Of a DNA stretch of 37,640 nt, positions 14,923 through 22,599 are shown one piece after another; the first letter of the stretch is position 1; each line of letters opens with the position of its first letter. The position numbers and the translations under genes are program-made. Below the pieces are notes generated by a model that saw nothing but the letters and a program-made list of their open reading frames with translations, was not told where the DNA came from and did not search any database. Origin of the DNA: an uncultured Bacilli bacterium (lineage in GTDB: Bacteria > Bacillota_I > Bacilli_A > RF39 > UBA660). Where the stretch lies: the NCBI GenBank assembly GCA_910576795.1, contig CAJTIX010000012.1, positions 1 through 37,640 on the forward strand, written 5' to 3'.

Positions 14923-15144
14923 TTATCTAAGTTCAAATGAATGTTCATCGTTATCGTCTAAACGAAACGAGTGAGATTCTTCATCATCGAAACCGATACT
15001 ATCAGTTACGTTGTTAGAATTCTTATTTGAAACATCTTTACAATTACAATTTGTAACATTGTTATTACTTTTGTTGGTAACGTTATTGTTACTTTTATTT
15101 GTTAATTGTGTATTCTTAGATTGTTTTGCATTATTCTTTTTCAT
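14923..15144 (-). CDS. Asn-rich small hydrophilic protein, unknown function
   Basis: This 73-residue protein begins MKKNNAKQSKNTQLT, followed by two tandem copies of NKSNNNVT (encoded by a near-identical 24-base direct repeat) and a shorter third copy, NSNNVT. It has a CNC pair and ends in an acidic tail (GFDDEESHSFRLDDNDEHSF). There is no membrane segment or signal peptide. The ATG at 15144 follows GGGTGAT; the GTG at 15153 overlaps that site. Low complexity, the Lys/Asn-rich N-terminus and a His/Glu tail suggest a structural, metal-binding or spore-associated role, but no family is recognised. Confidence 0.6.
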   Translation of the reverse strand: MKKNNAKQSKNTQLTNKSNNNVTNKSNNNVTNCNCKDVSNKNSNNVTDSIGFDDEESHSFRLDDNDEHSFELR

Positions 15145-15209
15145 TTTTATCACCCACTAATAGTATTATCATTCTTTATTTTTCTATTCAAATTTATAAT
15201 AGGAAAAAT

Positions 15210-15239
15210 TTGTCAAAAATTGTAGACTTATGTTATAAT
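15210..15239 (+). promoter_or_regulatory. Extended -10 promoter of the NERD gene pair
   Basis: TTGTCA at 15210-15215 and TATAAT at 15234-15239 are 18 bases apart, with TG at 15231-15232 forming an extended -10 box. Confidence 0.7.
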
Positions 15240-15287
15240 CTTTTCAAGAAGTATGTTGTTTGCTGTAATAGAGAAGGGAAGAATTGA

Positions 15288-15902
15288 ATGCAAATAACTA
15301 AAAATTATCTTGTTAAACCAAATCACTATAAATTATATCGTCAAATCGTAAATACTAAAATTAGTAATATGCAAAAAGGAAAAATCGGAGAACAAATTAT
15401 TGTGGATCATATTCAAAAAGAGATTGACATTTATCATAAAATAATTCAAAATGTGATTTTATCAAAAGATGGAAAAGAAACAGAAGTAGATATTATTTTA
15501 ATTACATGTGTGGGTATTTATGTAATTGAAAGCAAAAATTTTAAAGGTTATATTTATGGAACTGATACTGGTAGGATTTGGACAGAATGGTTTTCGCATA
15601 ATTATAAATACCATTTCGATAATCCTGTTTTACAGAATGAGTATCATATAGAATTTATGGCACATAGTTTAAACCGAGATTTAAGTGATTTTCATTCTTA
15701 TATCGTGTTCGGAGATGATGCAAAATTACAAAGAATTGTTATACAGGATGAAAATAGGTCAAAAGTGGTAGTTATTAACAATAAAGACTTAATCTCTAAT
15801 TTAATAGCTGATATACACTCAAGAGATATCATTCTATCACATGAACAAATTGATAAAATGTATATAGACTTAAAATATTTTTATTCGCATTTAGAGAGGT
15901 AG
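15288..15902 (+). CDS. NERD-domain (nuclease-related) protein
   Basis: This 204-residue protein contains a NERD domain at about 30-135. The N-terminal KGKIGEQIIVDHI helix precedes the putative catalytic strand pair KETEVDIILITCVGIYVIESKN, with the acidic D/ExK arrangement of restriction-endonuclease-like folds, followed by FKGYIYGTDTG. NERD proteins are thought to be nucleases or DNA-processing factors; direct activity data are scarce. The ATG follows a GAAGGGA site. A membrane protein gene follows after 18 bases, apparently in one operon. Confidence 0.8.
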   Translation: MQITKNYLVKPNHYKLYRQIVNTKISNMQKGKIGEQIIVDHIQKEIDIYHKIIQNVILSKDGKETEVDIILITCVGIYVIESKNFKGYIYGTDTGRIWTEWFSHNYKYHFDNPVLQNEYHIEFMAHSLNRDLSDFHSYIVFGDDAKLQRIVIQDENRSKVVVINNKDLISNLIADIHSRDIILSHEQIDKMYIDLKYFYSHLER

Positions 15903-15920
15903 AAGGGAAGGGGAGCCTAC

Positions 15921-16613
15921 ATGCGTGAATTTTTACGTGATTATCAAAATAAAAGTATTGTATTAAATAACCAAAAAAAGGATGTATCGATTTTATTACT
16001 TTCAGTTCTAGGAATTACAATTATTTGGTCGATAGTTATATGTTTGCTTTGGACATATACAATATATTGTAATTTTATTTTAATTGGAATATATATTGTT
16101 TTTATTGTAATATATTTGTTACGAGTGATTTTAGCTGGATTTCCTAAAAAAGCAAGAATAAAGTATTTATTTCGTCCGTATAAATTGTTAAAATGTTGGG
16201 GATACAAAACTTATCGAAATGAAAGAAGAATTGTATCTGACATATTGAAACGTAGAAATCTAAATAAAAATGTGGAACAAATTAATACTATTATAGAATA
16301 TTTAGAGAAGAAAAGATTAGAAGAAAAAAAACATATATCTCCCGCTGAAATTTATAATTTCATTCTTAGCATGATTTCTATTTGTATAAGTATTGTTTCT
16401 ATTCTAAAATTAGAGAATGTTTCAAATGAAACTATAATAGCCTCTATATTGCTTTTATCCATTATTATAGTAATAGGCTTTTACTTTGTTAAACAGTTTA
16501 AAACAGATCTTAAATTTATTTATGATTCAGTCATAGAAAAACAAATTGATTACCAATTACTATTAGATATTATGTATGATTTAAGATTAGAATATTATAA
16601 AAATAAACATTAG
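15921..16613 (+). CDS. Uncharacterised membrane protein paired with the NERD protein
   Basis: This 230-residue protein has two helices at about 24-45 and 50-70, a basic middle part (about 72-145) with a coiled-coil-like segment KNVEQINTIIEYLEKKRLEEKK, then two helices at about 146-164 and 170-190 and a C-terminal helical tail. No family is recognised. It has an AGGGGAG ribosome site and follows the NERD gene closely, so the two products may act together at the membrane. Confidence 0.7.
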   Translation: MREFLRDYQNKSIVLNNQKKDVSILLLSVLGITIIWSIVICLLWTYTIYCNFILIGIYIVFIVIYLLRVILAGFPKKARIKYLFRPYKLLKCWGYKTYRNERRIVSDILKRRNLNKNVEQINTIIEYLEKKRLEEKKHISPAEIYNFILSMISICISIVSILKLENVSNETIIASILLLSIIIVIGFYFVKQFKTDLKFIYDSVIEKQIDYQLLLDIMYDLRLEYYKNKH

Positions 16614-16932
16614 TTAACATAATCTAGATTATAGCAAGTTGTAAAAATATGAAATAATATGGTATTGTAATAAAGATATTTCTATCATATAGATACATAT
16701 TTATTATAATAACTACAATGTAACCGTTGATTACCATGATTTACTATTTATATTCACTTATAATAATAAGCCTGGTTCAAAATATAAAATTGATTTTATA
16801 TAAATATTATGGATTATGATCTATATATTATGTATCATTGATCATTTGCTGAAAGCATTTTATATGAGCAAACTCATTCACTTAATATTAAAAAAATGCT
16901 TATAATGCATTTATAATCAGTAGATAAGATAG
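16614..16932. other. Gene-free AT-rich stretch with a possible structured RNA
   Basis: No open frame with a ribosome site is seen. Bases 16854-16861 (AGCATTTT) pair with 16893-16900 and enclose a small hairpin ATGAG/CTCAT at 16864-16877. TTGATC and TATATG, 17 bases apart, lie just before it. Two TATAAT boxes lie after it, followed by a terminator at 16933-16977. A short non-coding RNA is possible but unproven. Confidence 0.3.
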
Positions 16933-16977
16933 GAGTAAAAGAGTGATAATATATACTACTCTTCTACTCTCTTTTTT
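16933..16977 (+). terminator. Rho-independent terminator
   Basis: Bases 16933-16944 pair with 16958-16969 (11 pairs, one mismatch), followed by TCTC and six T (16972-16977). It lies over 300 bases from the nearest plus-strand gene, so it may end a separate small RNA. Confidence 0.7.
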
Positions 16978-17030
16978 ATTTTTATTCAGAAGGGGAGTCG
17001 CAATGAAACGAAAATGTCATTATAACATAA

Positions 17031-17058
17031 TAAAAAATACAAGTTATAATCTTGTATT
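17031..17058 (-). terminator. Terminator of the HTH-protein gene
   Basis: On the minus strand AATACAAG (17058-17051) pairs with 17043-17036 around a seven-base loop and is followed by a T-rich stretch. It overlaps the stop codon. Confidence 0.75.
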
Positions 17059-17846
17059 TAAGCAACTTTTCTAGATTGAATTTCTGCAATTTTTTCAAAT
17101 ACTTCTGCAGCGTTAGATTCGCTGATTTCAGTATATCCAAGTTCTTTTAAAGCTTGTACCTTAATGGTATTTAATTCCATTGTACGACTCATTTTTTCTT
17201 CCATTTTATGTTCAATTTGATTAATGAAACGACGGTGTGATTCGGCAATTTTTTGTTTTGATACACCACCACCATTATATAATGTCATTGCTGAAAACAT
17301 AATACTTTCAAACATAAATTGTTCTTCTTCATCAAATACATACTCTAATGGTTTAATGAATCCAGTAGATTTCGCTACATATCCTAGTATATATTTTAAT
17401 TCTTTTGAAGTTTCCATAGCTTGAATGAAATGATACAAATATAAGTAAGCATAATAAGTGTCTCCACTACTTTCTGTGTCATCTTCTAAGTTTTCCTTTA
17501 ACAATCCAATGATATTAGATAATAATTCTTTTTGTTTTTTTCCAAGCCCATTATAGATTGTTGATGTATCTGTTGTAGTTTCTACTTTCATTGTATTTTC
17601 AAACAGAGAATTAATTCTAGATTCAACACTTAAAATATAATCGGTATCTACCTTAATAGTACTTAATTCATCTGCTGATTTAATTCCTAATAAATTTAAT
17701 AAAAGTACTTTCTTATCTTTTGGCCATTTATTGATATCATCCAACTCCAGATAATTATAAATCATTTGTCTGGATACCCCTAAAAATTTAGCGAGTTTTA
17801 CTTTTGATATACCTAGTTCATGTAATATTTCGTTTAATAGTTCCAT
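17058..17846 (-). CDS. HTH-domain DNA-binding protein, unknown role
   Basis: This 262-residue protein starts with a Cro/CI-like helix-turn-helix at about 6-34 (LGISKVKLAKFLGVSRQMIY). The rest is largely helical, without membrane segments. The C-terminal third holds a charged stretch HRRFINQIEHKMEEKM and ends VFEKIAEIQSRKVA. It resembles a transcription regulator with a helical ligand or oligomerisation domain, but I do not recognise a family. AGGAGG lies 11 bases before the ATG. It has its own SigA promoter and terminator. Confidence 0.75.
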   Translation of the reverse strand: MELLNEILHELGISKVKLAKFLGVSRQMIYNYLELDDINKWPKDKKVLLLNLLGIKSADELSTIKVDTDYILSVESRINSLFENTMKVETTTDTSTIYNGLGKKQKELLSNIIGLLKENLEDDTESSGDTYYAYLYLYHFIQAMETSKELKYILGYVAKSTGFIKPLEYVFDEEEQFMFESIMFSAMTLYNGGGVSKQKIAESHRRFINQIEHKMEEKMSRTMELNTIKVQALKELGYTEISESNAAEVFEKIAEIQSRKVA

Positions 17847-17869
17847 ATATCATAAAACCTCCTACTATC

Positions 17870-17898
17870 ATTTTAGTCATTTTCATGTCCAATGTCAA
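17870..17898 (-). promoter_or_regulatory. SigA promoter of the HTH-protein gene
   Basis: On the minus strand TTGACA (17898-17893) and TAAAAT (17875-17870) are exactly 17 bases apart. Confidence 0.8.
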
Positions 17899-17917
17899 GT
17901 GTAAAGCAAAAGTATAC

Positions 17918-19024
17918 CTATAAATACCAAAGTTTTTCTCCATTTTTGCGTACCTCTTTGATGATTCCACCACCAAAACATTCTTCTTCTAAATAGAATA
18001 CACAGGCTTGTCCTGGTGTCACTGCTTTGACTTGCTGTGGATAAGATACCAAAATCTCATTGTTATCCAAATATTCTAAATGAACGGCATTGTCCTTTTG
18101 ACGATATCTGAACTTCGCACTACAATCACTTGGTTTTGTGTTCCCAATCCAATTGACCATTTCAACAACACAAGAATCACTAAATAGATATGGACTATCT
18201 TCTCCTAGTGCTACATAAAGAATATTGTGATTCAAATCTTTTCCAACTACAAACAAGCGATTATCGTTTCCTCCTAGATTTAAACCTCTTCTTTGACCAA
18301 TTGTATAATACATTAATCCAATATGTTCCCCTACTTCTGTATTGGTTTCAATATTGATGATTTTACCAGGTGTATTTGGCAAATAATTTTCTAAAAAGTG
18401 TTTAAAATTACGTTCACCGATAAAACAAATTCCAGTAGAATCTTTTTTATGTGCGGTTATTAAATCATATTGCTCTGCAATTGCGCGTACTTTTCCTTTT
18501 TCTAAATCACCAATTGGAAATAGTACATTGGATAGTTGTTGATTTGATAGTTGTGATAGAAAATAAGTTTGATCTTTATTGTCATCAATTCCTCTTAAAA
18601 GTTTTCCATCTTTGATTCTTGCATAATGACCTGTTGCAATATAATCGGCTCCTAATTTTATTGCTTCTTTTACAAACATATCAAATTTAATATATTTGTT
18701 ACACATAATATCTGGATTGGGTGTTCTTCCTTTTTTTAATTCCTCTAAAAAATAAGTAAATACATAATCCCAATATTCTTTTACAAAATCCACACGATGT
18801 AAAGGAATATTTAATTTTTTACAAACGGCTAAAGCATCATTATAATCCTGTTCTTGTGGGCAAATATCATTTTGTAAAGTGGGATTCCCTAAGATATCAT
18901 TGTTGATACTACTATCCCAGTTACGCATAAATAAACCAATGACATCATATCCTTGTTGCTTGAGGAGAATAGCTGCAACACTACTATCCACGCCTCCACT
19001 CATTCCAATCACTACTTTTTTCAT
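17918..19024 (-). CDS. mnmA: tRNA-specific 2-thiouridylase MnmA
   Basis: MnmA makes 2-thiouridine at wobble position 34 of tRNAs for Lys, Glu and Gln, using ATP and sulfur relayed from a cysteine desulfurase. The PP-loop SGGVDSS is at 9-15. The two catalytic cysteines are C108 (NPDIMCNKYIKF) and C200 (TGICFIGER). The central and C-terminal beta domains follow, including IGQRRGLNLGG. The ATG at 19024 is chosen because GAGTGA lies five bases upstream, although two earlier in-frame starts exist. It has 368 residues, normal for the family. Confidence 0.96.
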   Translation of the reverse strand: MKKVVIGMSGGVDSSVAAILLKQQGYDVIGLFMRNWDSSINNDILGNPTLQNDICPQEQDYNDALAVCKKLNIPLHRVDFVKEYWDYVFTYFLEELKKGRTPNPDIMCNKYIKFDMFVKEAIKLGADYIATGHYARIKDGKLLRGIDDNKDQTYFLSQLSNQQLSNVLFPIGDLEKGKVRAIAEQYDLITAHKKDSTGICFIGERNFKHFLENYLPNTPGKIINIETNTEVGEHIGLMYYTIGQRRGLNLGGNDNRLFVVGKDLNHNILYVALGEDSPYLFSDSCVVEMVNWIGNTKPSDCSAKFRYRQKDNAVHLEYLDNNEILVSYPQQVKAVTPGQACVFYLEEECFGGGIIKEVRKNGEKLWYL

Positions 19025-19048
19025 ATACATCACTCAATTTCTTTCAAT

Positions 19049-19057
19049 ATTATACCA
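19049..19057 (-). promoter_or_regulatory. Extended -10 promoter of mnmA
   Basis: On the minus strand TGG-TATAAT (19057-19049) forms an extended -10 box about 25 bases before the mnmA start. No good -35 box is seen, as is allowed for this promoter type. Confidence 0.55.
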
Positions 19058-19065
19058 TAATTCCA

Positions 19066-19089
19066 CAAAAAAACAGAAATGAATCTGTT
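19066..19089 (-). terminator. spoIIM terminator
   Basis: On the minus strand AACAGA (19089-19084) pairs with 19077-19072, followed by seven T. It overlaps the spoIIM stop codon and directly precedes the mnmA promoter. Confidence 0.8.
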
Positions 19090-19717
19090 ATTTGATGACA
19101 TGAAGTAATTGTTTTAAAAAATAAGGGACCACAAATGTTTCATAAAGACACGTAATCAGTAATGTAACAACAACAATTACAAGAACACTTAAATAAGGAT
19201 TCATTAATGTTTTAAAATGTATGGTTTTCTTTTTTAGAATAGAATTTAATAAATAGTATGAAAATTTAATGGAATAGATCATCAATAAAGTAAAAACAAC
19301 TAAATTGATTAAATGATGAGGAAATATATATACAACCGCATATAATATACCCTTTGCTTTGTATTTTAGTACAAATGATGCGATGGAAAAACCAATCATA
19401 AATGATTTTGTAAAATACATAAATAGAATAATAGGAATACCAATAATAGAAATACCTAATAACCAAATGATCGAAGTAAAACTAAGATTAGAAACTAAGG
19501 TATTTTGAAGTGCATTTACATAGTTTAATTTTCCATTTTGTACAGTTGTCATAAAATTTCCAATATAGGATTGAATTAAAGTTTGATCTTGTTTGGATAT
19601 GATTGTGATAAAGATTGACCCAAAAATAAGTCCAATGAGTGAAATACCACTTAAAAATAGAATCATTCTTTTGTTTGTGTTTGCTTTTTCTTTTAGCTTG
19701 TCCATTACTTTGTTCAT
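19088..19717 (-). CDS. spoIIM: Stage II sporulation protein M
   Basis: SpoIIM is the membrane scaffold of the SpoIID-SpoIIM-SpoIIP peptidoglycan-hydrolysing machine that drives engulfment of the forespore. The 209-residue protein has about five membrane helices: one near 20-40, then several from about 80 to 200. The conserved-looking stretch YIFPHHLINLVVF is typical of SpoIIM-like proteins. The ATG at 19717 follows GAGGTGG; the longer frame to 19825 lacks a ribosome site and overlaps the divergent small gene. SpoIIM relatives also occur outside sporulation, but gpr, sigG and spoVV nearby support the spore role. Confidence 0.85.
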   Translation of the reverse strand: MNKVMDKLKEKANTNKRMILFLSGISLIGLIFGSIFITIISKQDQTLIQSYIGNFMTTVQNGKLNYVNALQNTLVSNLSFTSIIWLLGISIIGIPIILFMYFTKSFMIGFSIASFVLKYKAKGILYAVVYIFPHHLINLVVFTLLMIYSIKFSYYLLNSILKKKTIHFKTLMNPYLSVLVIVVVTLLITCLYETFVVPYFLKQLLHVIK

Positions 19718-19809
19718 ATTGCCACCTCTAATGAAACATATGAATGAAAAAATAGAATATTCCATTTTTTTCATAATTATTGTATAATGGTACTGTTGAG
19801 GTGAACTAG

Positions 19810-19914
19810 ATGAAAAAGAAAACAAAAAAATTCAATGTACAAAGAATTGTTGCGATTGTATTATTAATTGCGATGATTGGAATGTATATTTCTTCTATAT
19901 TAATATATATGTAA
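19810..19914 (+). CDS. Very small membrane protein (34 residues)
   Basis: The frame encodes MKKKTKKFNVQRIVAIVLL followed by a hydrophobic segment to IYM: a basic start and one membrane helix. GAGGTGAA precedes the ATG and TATAAT lies at 19783-19788. It resembles the short DUF4044-like membrane peptides of Firmicutes, though that match is only in general form. The next small gene follows 12 bases later with its own strong ribosome site, suggesting a two-gene unit ended by the hairpin at 20131-20160. Confidence 0.6.
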   Translation: MKKKTKKFNVQRIVAIVLLIAMIGMYISSILIYM

Positions 19915-19926
19915 GGGAGGAACCAT

Positions 19927-20154
19927 ATGTTTTTAAGTAAAGAAACCAAAAAAAATCAAAATGAGTTTTTTCAAAGAACACTGGGTGTTTCTTATGACGA
20001 GTTGATGACTTTAGATGTGGATGATGTACAAAGGTTAATACACGAAAATGCATCTAAAAAAGAATTCACAAATTATCAACGGTTTCCACGTATGGATGGA
20101 ACTCCAGTCAAACAAAATAAAATCAAACAAAAAAGCTTAGGAAAATTATCCTAG
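19927..20154 (+). CDS. Small hydrophilic protein, unknown function
   Basis: This 75-residue protein has no membrane segment. The N-terminal half is helical and acidic (GVSYDELMTLDVDDVQRLIHENA) and the C-terminus is very basic (KQNKIKQKSLGKLS). An AAGGGAGG ribosome site supports the start. It may be cotranscribed with the small membrane protein just before it. The terminator stem begins inside the last codons. No family is recognised. Confidence 0.7.
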   Translation: MFLSKETKKNQNEFFQRTLGVSYDELMTLDVDDVQRLIHENASKKEFTNYQRFPRMDGTPVKQNKIKQKSLGKLS

Positions 20155-20160
20155 GCTTTT
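20131..20160. terminator. Bidirectional terminator between the small gene and gpr
   Basis: A 12-bp stem (20131-20142 with 20149-20160, one G-T pair) lies between the convergent genes and contains both stop-codon regions. Confidence 0.8.
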
Positions 20161-21193
20161 ATAAATGTGTTACTTTTTCATGGAGTGCTAAATTGATGCC
20201 ATTGCCTAATACATCACTTAAATTCTGCATTACAAAATCAACTTCTTTAGGAGTAACCATTAAATTGTATCCAATTGGCGTTAACACTTCATTGATGAGT
20301 ACTTTGGTTTCTTCTTCATTAAAATTTCCAAGAATTCCAAACAATTCTTTTTTTTCTTCTTCTTTGATAGAAATATTTTGTTTTAAATAATTCATTTGTC
20401 CATGCACCATTTTATGCATTGGATTATTTGCAAAGTCTTTTTGAAATGCATAAAACTTATGTAAAAATTGAAATGTATCACTTACGACTGTAACCGCATC
20501 CACTACTGTTGGAACTCCAACCGCAATGACAGGAATACCTAATATTTCTTTACTAATTTCTTTACGACTATTGCCAATTCCACTTCCAGGATGAATTCCT
20601 GTATTACTCATTTGGATGGTTTGATTGATTCTTGTAATGGACTGACTTGCAAGCGCATCCACAACAATGACAAAATCAGGTTTGGTAGATCTGATTACAC
20701 TTTGGATTAGGTCGCTTGTTTCCATACCTGTTTCCCCCATTACACCAGGAGCAATCGCACACACTGGTCGGAATCCTTCTTCTGGGGTATCTAAGAGAAA
20801 TAGATGATTGGTCACCAAAATTTGGTCTATCGTAAGTGGCCCAAGTGCATCGGGTGTTGATTTCCGATTGCCAAGGCCTACAATCAACCCTTTCGCATCC
20901 TTACTGATCTGATCTTTTTCCAACAATTCTTTTAGGTATTTGGTAAAAATCTCTTTTACTCTTTCTCTGTTTTGATAATCACTGATATCTTTGAATTCAA
21001 TGGTAATATAATCTCCTTCTTTTTTTTGAATGGTCTTTGCAGATTCCGCATTCAATGTAATTTCAGTTACTTTAATATTGTCTTCTTCATATGTCGTTTC
21101 TTCTATGCCCGTTTTATCTTCTACATTTTCAACTGCCTCTAAGGCTAAATCAGTTCTAATTTGATATTTGTTCAAATCAATTTCATGGTTCAA
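20159..21193 (-). CDS. gpr: Germination protease GPR
   Basis: GPR degrades the small acid-soluble spore proteins at germination. It is made as a zymogen in the forespore and activates itself by removing a short propeptide. The sequence IRTDLALEA at 12-20 corresponds to the self-cleavage region. The aspartic-type active-site residues are D115 in STPDALGP and D179 in VVDALAS, and the GLGN, PGVMGETGMET and HPGSGIGNSR blocks are all present. It has 344 residues, slightly under the Bacillus length. The start is a TTG preceded by GAGGTGA. Upstream on the minus strand GGGGAAAATA resembles a SigF/SigG -10 element, but no clear -35 is visible. It is divergent from rpsT, as part of a conserved gpr-rpsT-holA neighbourhood. 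Confidence 0.95.
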   Translation of the reverse strand: MNHEIDLNKYQIRTDLALEAVENVEDKTGIEETTYEEDNIKVTEITLNAESAKTIQKKEGDYITIEFKDISDYQNRERVKEIFTKYLKELLEKDQISKDAKGLIVGLGNRKSTPDALGPLTIDQILVTNHLFLLDTPEEGFRPVCAIAPGVMGETGMETSDLIQSVIRSTKPDFVIVVDALASQSITRINQTIQMSNTGIHPGSGIGNSRKEISKEILGIPVIAVGVPTVVDAVTVVSDTFQFLHKFYAFQKDFANNPMHKMVHGQMNYLKQNISIKEEEKKELFGILGNFNEEETKVLINEVLTPIGYNLMVTPKEVDFVMQNLSDVLGNGINLALHEKVTHL

Positions 21194-21235
21194 ATTTCAT
21201 CACCTCATTATATTTTCCCCAAATCAAAGTTTTTA

Positions 21236-21264
21236 TTGCATTTTTTTCTAAAATTTGCTAAAAT
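21236..21264 (+). promoter_or_regulatory. rpsT promoter
   Basis: TTGCAT at 21236-21241 and TAAAAT at 21259-21264 are 17 bases apart. Confidence 0.65.
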
Positions 21265-21297
21265 AGAATAGATTAGTGATGACATGGAGGTGAGATT

Positions 21298-21561
21298 ATG
21301 CCAAATATGAAAAATGCAAAAAAAGCTGTAAAAACAATTGCAAAAAGAAAAGTAAGCAATAATGATTTTAAAGCAAGCATGAAAACAGCCATTAAAAATG
21401 TAGAAAAAGCCATTGCTTCTAAAGATAAAGCTGCTGCAGAAGAAGCATTACATGTAGCGATTAAAAAAATTGATAAGGCATGTGCAGCTGGTGTTGTTAC
21501 TGCAAACTATGTAGCACGTAATAAATCACGTTTAACCATTAAAGTAAATTCTATGGAATAA
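21298..21561 (+). CDS. rpsT: 30S ribosomal protein S20
   Basis: This 87-residue, very basic, all-helical protein binds 16S rRNA and matches bS20 throughout: MPNMKNAKKAVKTIAKRK at the start, the Ala-rich middle helix, and the IHKNKAARxKSRL-equivalent ANYVARNKSRLTIKV at the end. It has a strong GGAGGTGA ribosome site. Its place opposite gpr matches the arrangement in Bacilli. Confidence 0.96.
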   Translation: MPNMKNAKKAVKTIAKRKVSNNDFKASMKTAIKNVEKAIASKDKAAAEEALHVAIKKIDKACAAGVVTANYVARNKSRLTIKVNSME

Positions 21562-21651
21562 TTTCATTTTCAAATTTGACAAAAATGGTAGAAATATCAT
21601 TTTTTTGTTTTGAAAAATTTATTTTATGATATAGTTATTATAGGTGGTCTT

Positions 21652-22575
21652 ATGAAAAAATTTTTAACAACTGTCTTTCTACTTGGAATTCTTTTCCTAT
21701 TATATACGTATCGCAATCCTATCATCCGTTTTGTAATGATTCATTTTATATATCAGGATTCATTAGAAATACAACCATCTAATTCCTTTATGCGACAACA
21801 GGATTGGATGTATGTACAAAAGACAGATCAATTTTATCCGAACAATCAACAAGATATATTGAACTTATTTTATACTGCTTTGGATGGTGGTTGGAGTGAA
21901 GTTACCTTTTATTGTGAGGAAAAATATCCAAATTGTATGGAAGATGTCAAAACACTTACCAAAAACAGTACTACATTATCAAACATTAACAATTTTGTGG
22001 TAACTTACAATGCCTATAATCGAATCTATGTTGATATAAATTCCTTTGGGCGCGTCAATATTCAGTTTGAACGTTTGTATACAGAAGAACAAAAAAAACA
22101 GATTGCACTAAAGGTAAGCGAACTCTATGATGAGTTGATTACAGATACAATGTCTGATCGTGAAAAAATAAAGGTTGTTCATGACTATATTATTGAGCAT
22201 ACTGTATATGACCAAGAACATGCTGCAAAATATACAAATAATGAAGAATTCACCATTTCGACTTCAAATACTGCATATGGACCTTTATTTACAGGAAAAG
22301 CTGTATGTGGTGGTTATACGGATGCAATGGCCTTATTTCTAGATAAAATGGGAATTCCAAATTACAAAATCTCAAGTCAAAAACACATTTGGAATCTAGT
22401 TTATGTAGGTGGAGAGTGGAAACACTTAGACCTTACTTGGGATGATCCTGTTGTAAATAATGGAACCATAAATACATTGCAACATAATTTTTTCCTAATT
22501 TCAACAGAAGAACTAGAAAAAGAAGATCTGACGGAACATACATTTGATAAAACAATTTATCAAGAAGCAAAATAA
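21652..22575 (+). CDS. Membrane-anchored transglutaminase-like protein
   Basis: This 307-residue protein has an N-terminal signal anchor (about 3-20), so the bulk lies outside the membrane. The transglutaminase-like domain at about 165-270 has a full catalytic triad: C219 (KAVCGGYTDA), H245 (KHIWNLV) and D260 (HLDLTWDDP), preceded by the typical VVHDYIIEHTVYD. Such proteins act as cysteine proteases, amidases or cross-linkers; the substrate here is unknown. The ATG at 21652 follows ATAGGTGG; the upstream in-frame ATG at 21610 has no ribosome site. Confidence 0.85.
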   Translation: MKKFLTTVFLLGILFLLYTYRNPIIRFVMIHFIYQDSLEIQPSNSFMRQQDWMYVQKTDQFYPNNQQDILNLFYTALDGGWSEVTFYCEEKYPNCMEDVKTLTKNSTTLSNINNFVVTYNAYNRIYVDINSFGRVNIQFERLYTEEQKKQIALKVSELYDELITDTMSDREKIKVVHDYIIEHTVYDQEHAAKYTNNEEFTISTSNTAYGPLFTGKAVCGGYTDAMALFLDKMGIPNYKISSQKHIWNLVYVGGEWKHLDLTWDDPVVNNGTINTLQHNFFLISTEELEKEDLTEHTFDKTIYQEAK

Positions 22576-22599
22576 AATGAGATCCTAATATCTCATTTT
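22574..22599. terminator. Bidirectional terminator between the transglutaminase gene and ylbL
   Basis: AAAATGAGA at 22574-22582 pairs perfectly with 22591-22599, flanked by T on the plus-strand side. Confidence 0.8.

Noticed and set aside
17003..17074. 23-codon open frame on the plus strand with a strong AGGGGAG ribosome site
   Set aside because: It lies directly after a terminator, has no promoter of its own, and overlaps the end of the convergent HTH gene. It was too weak to list as a gene.
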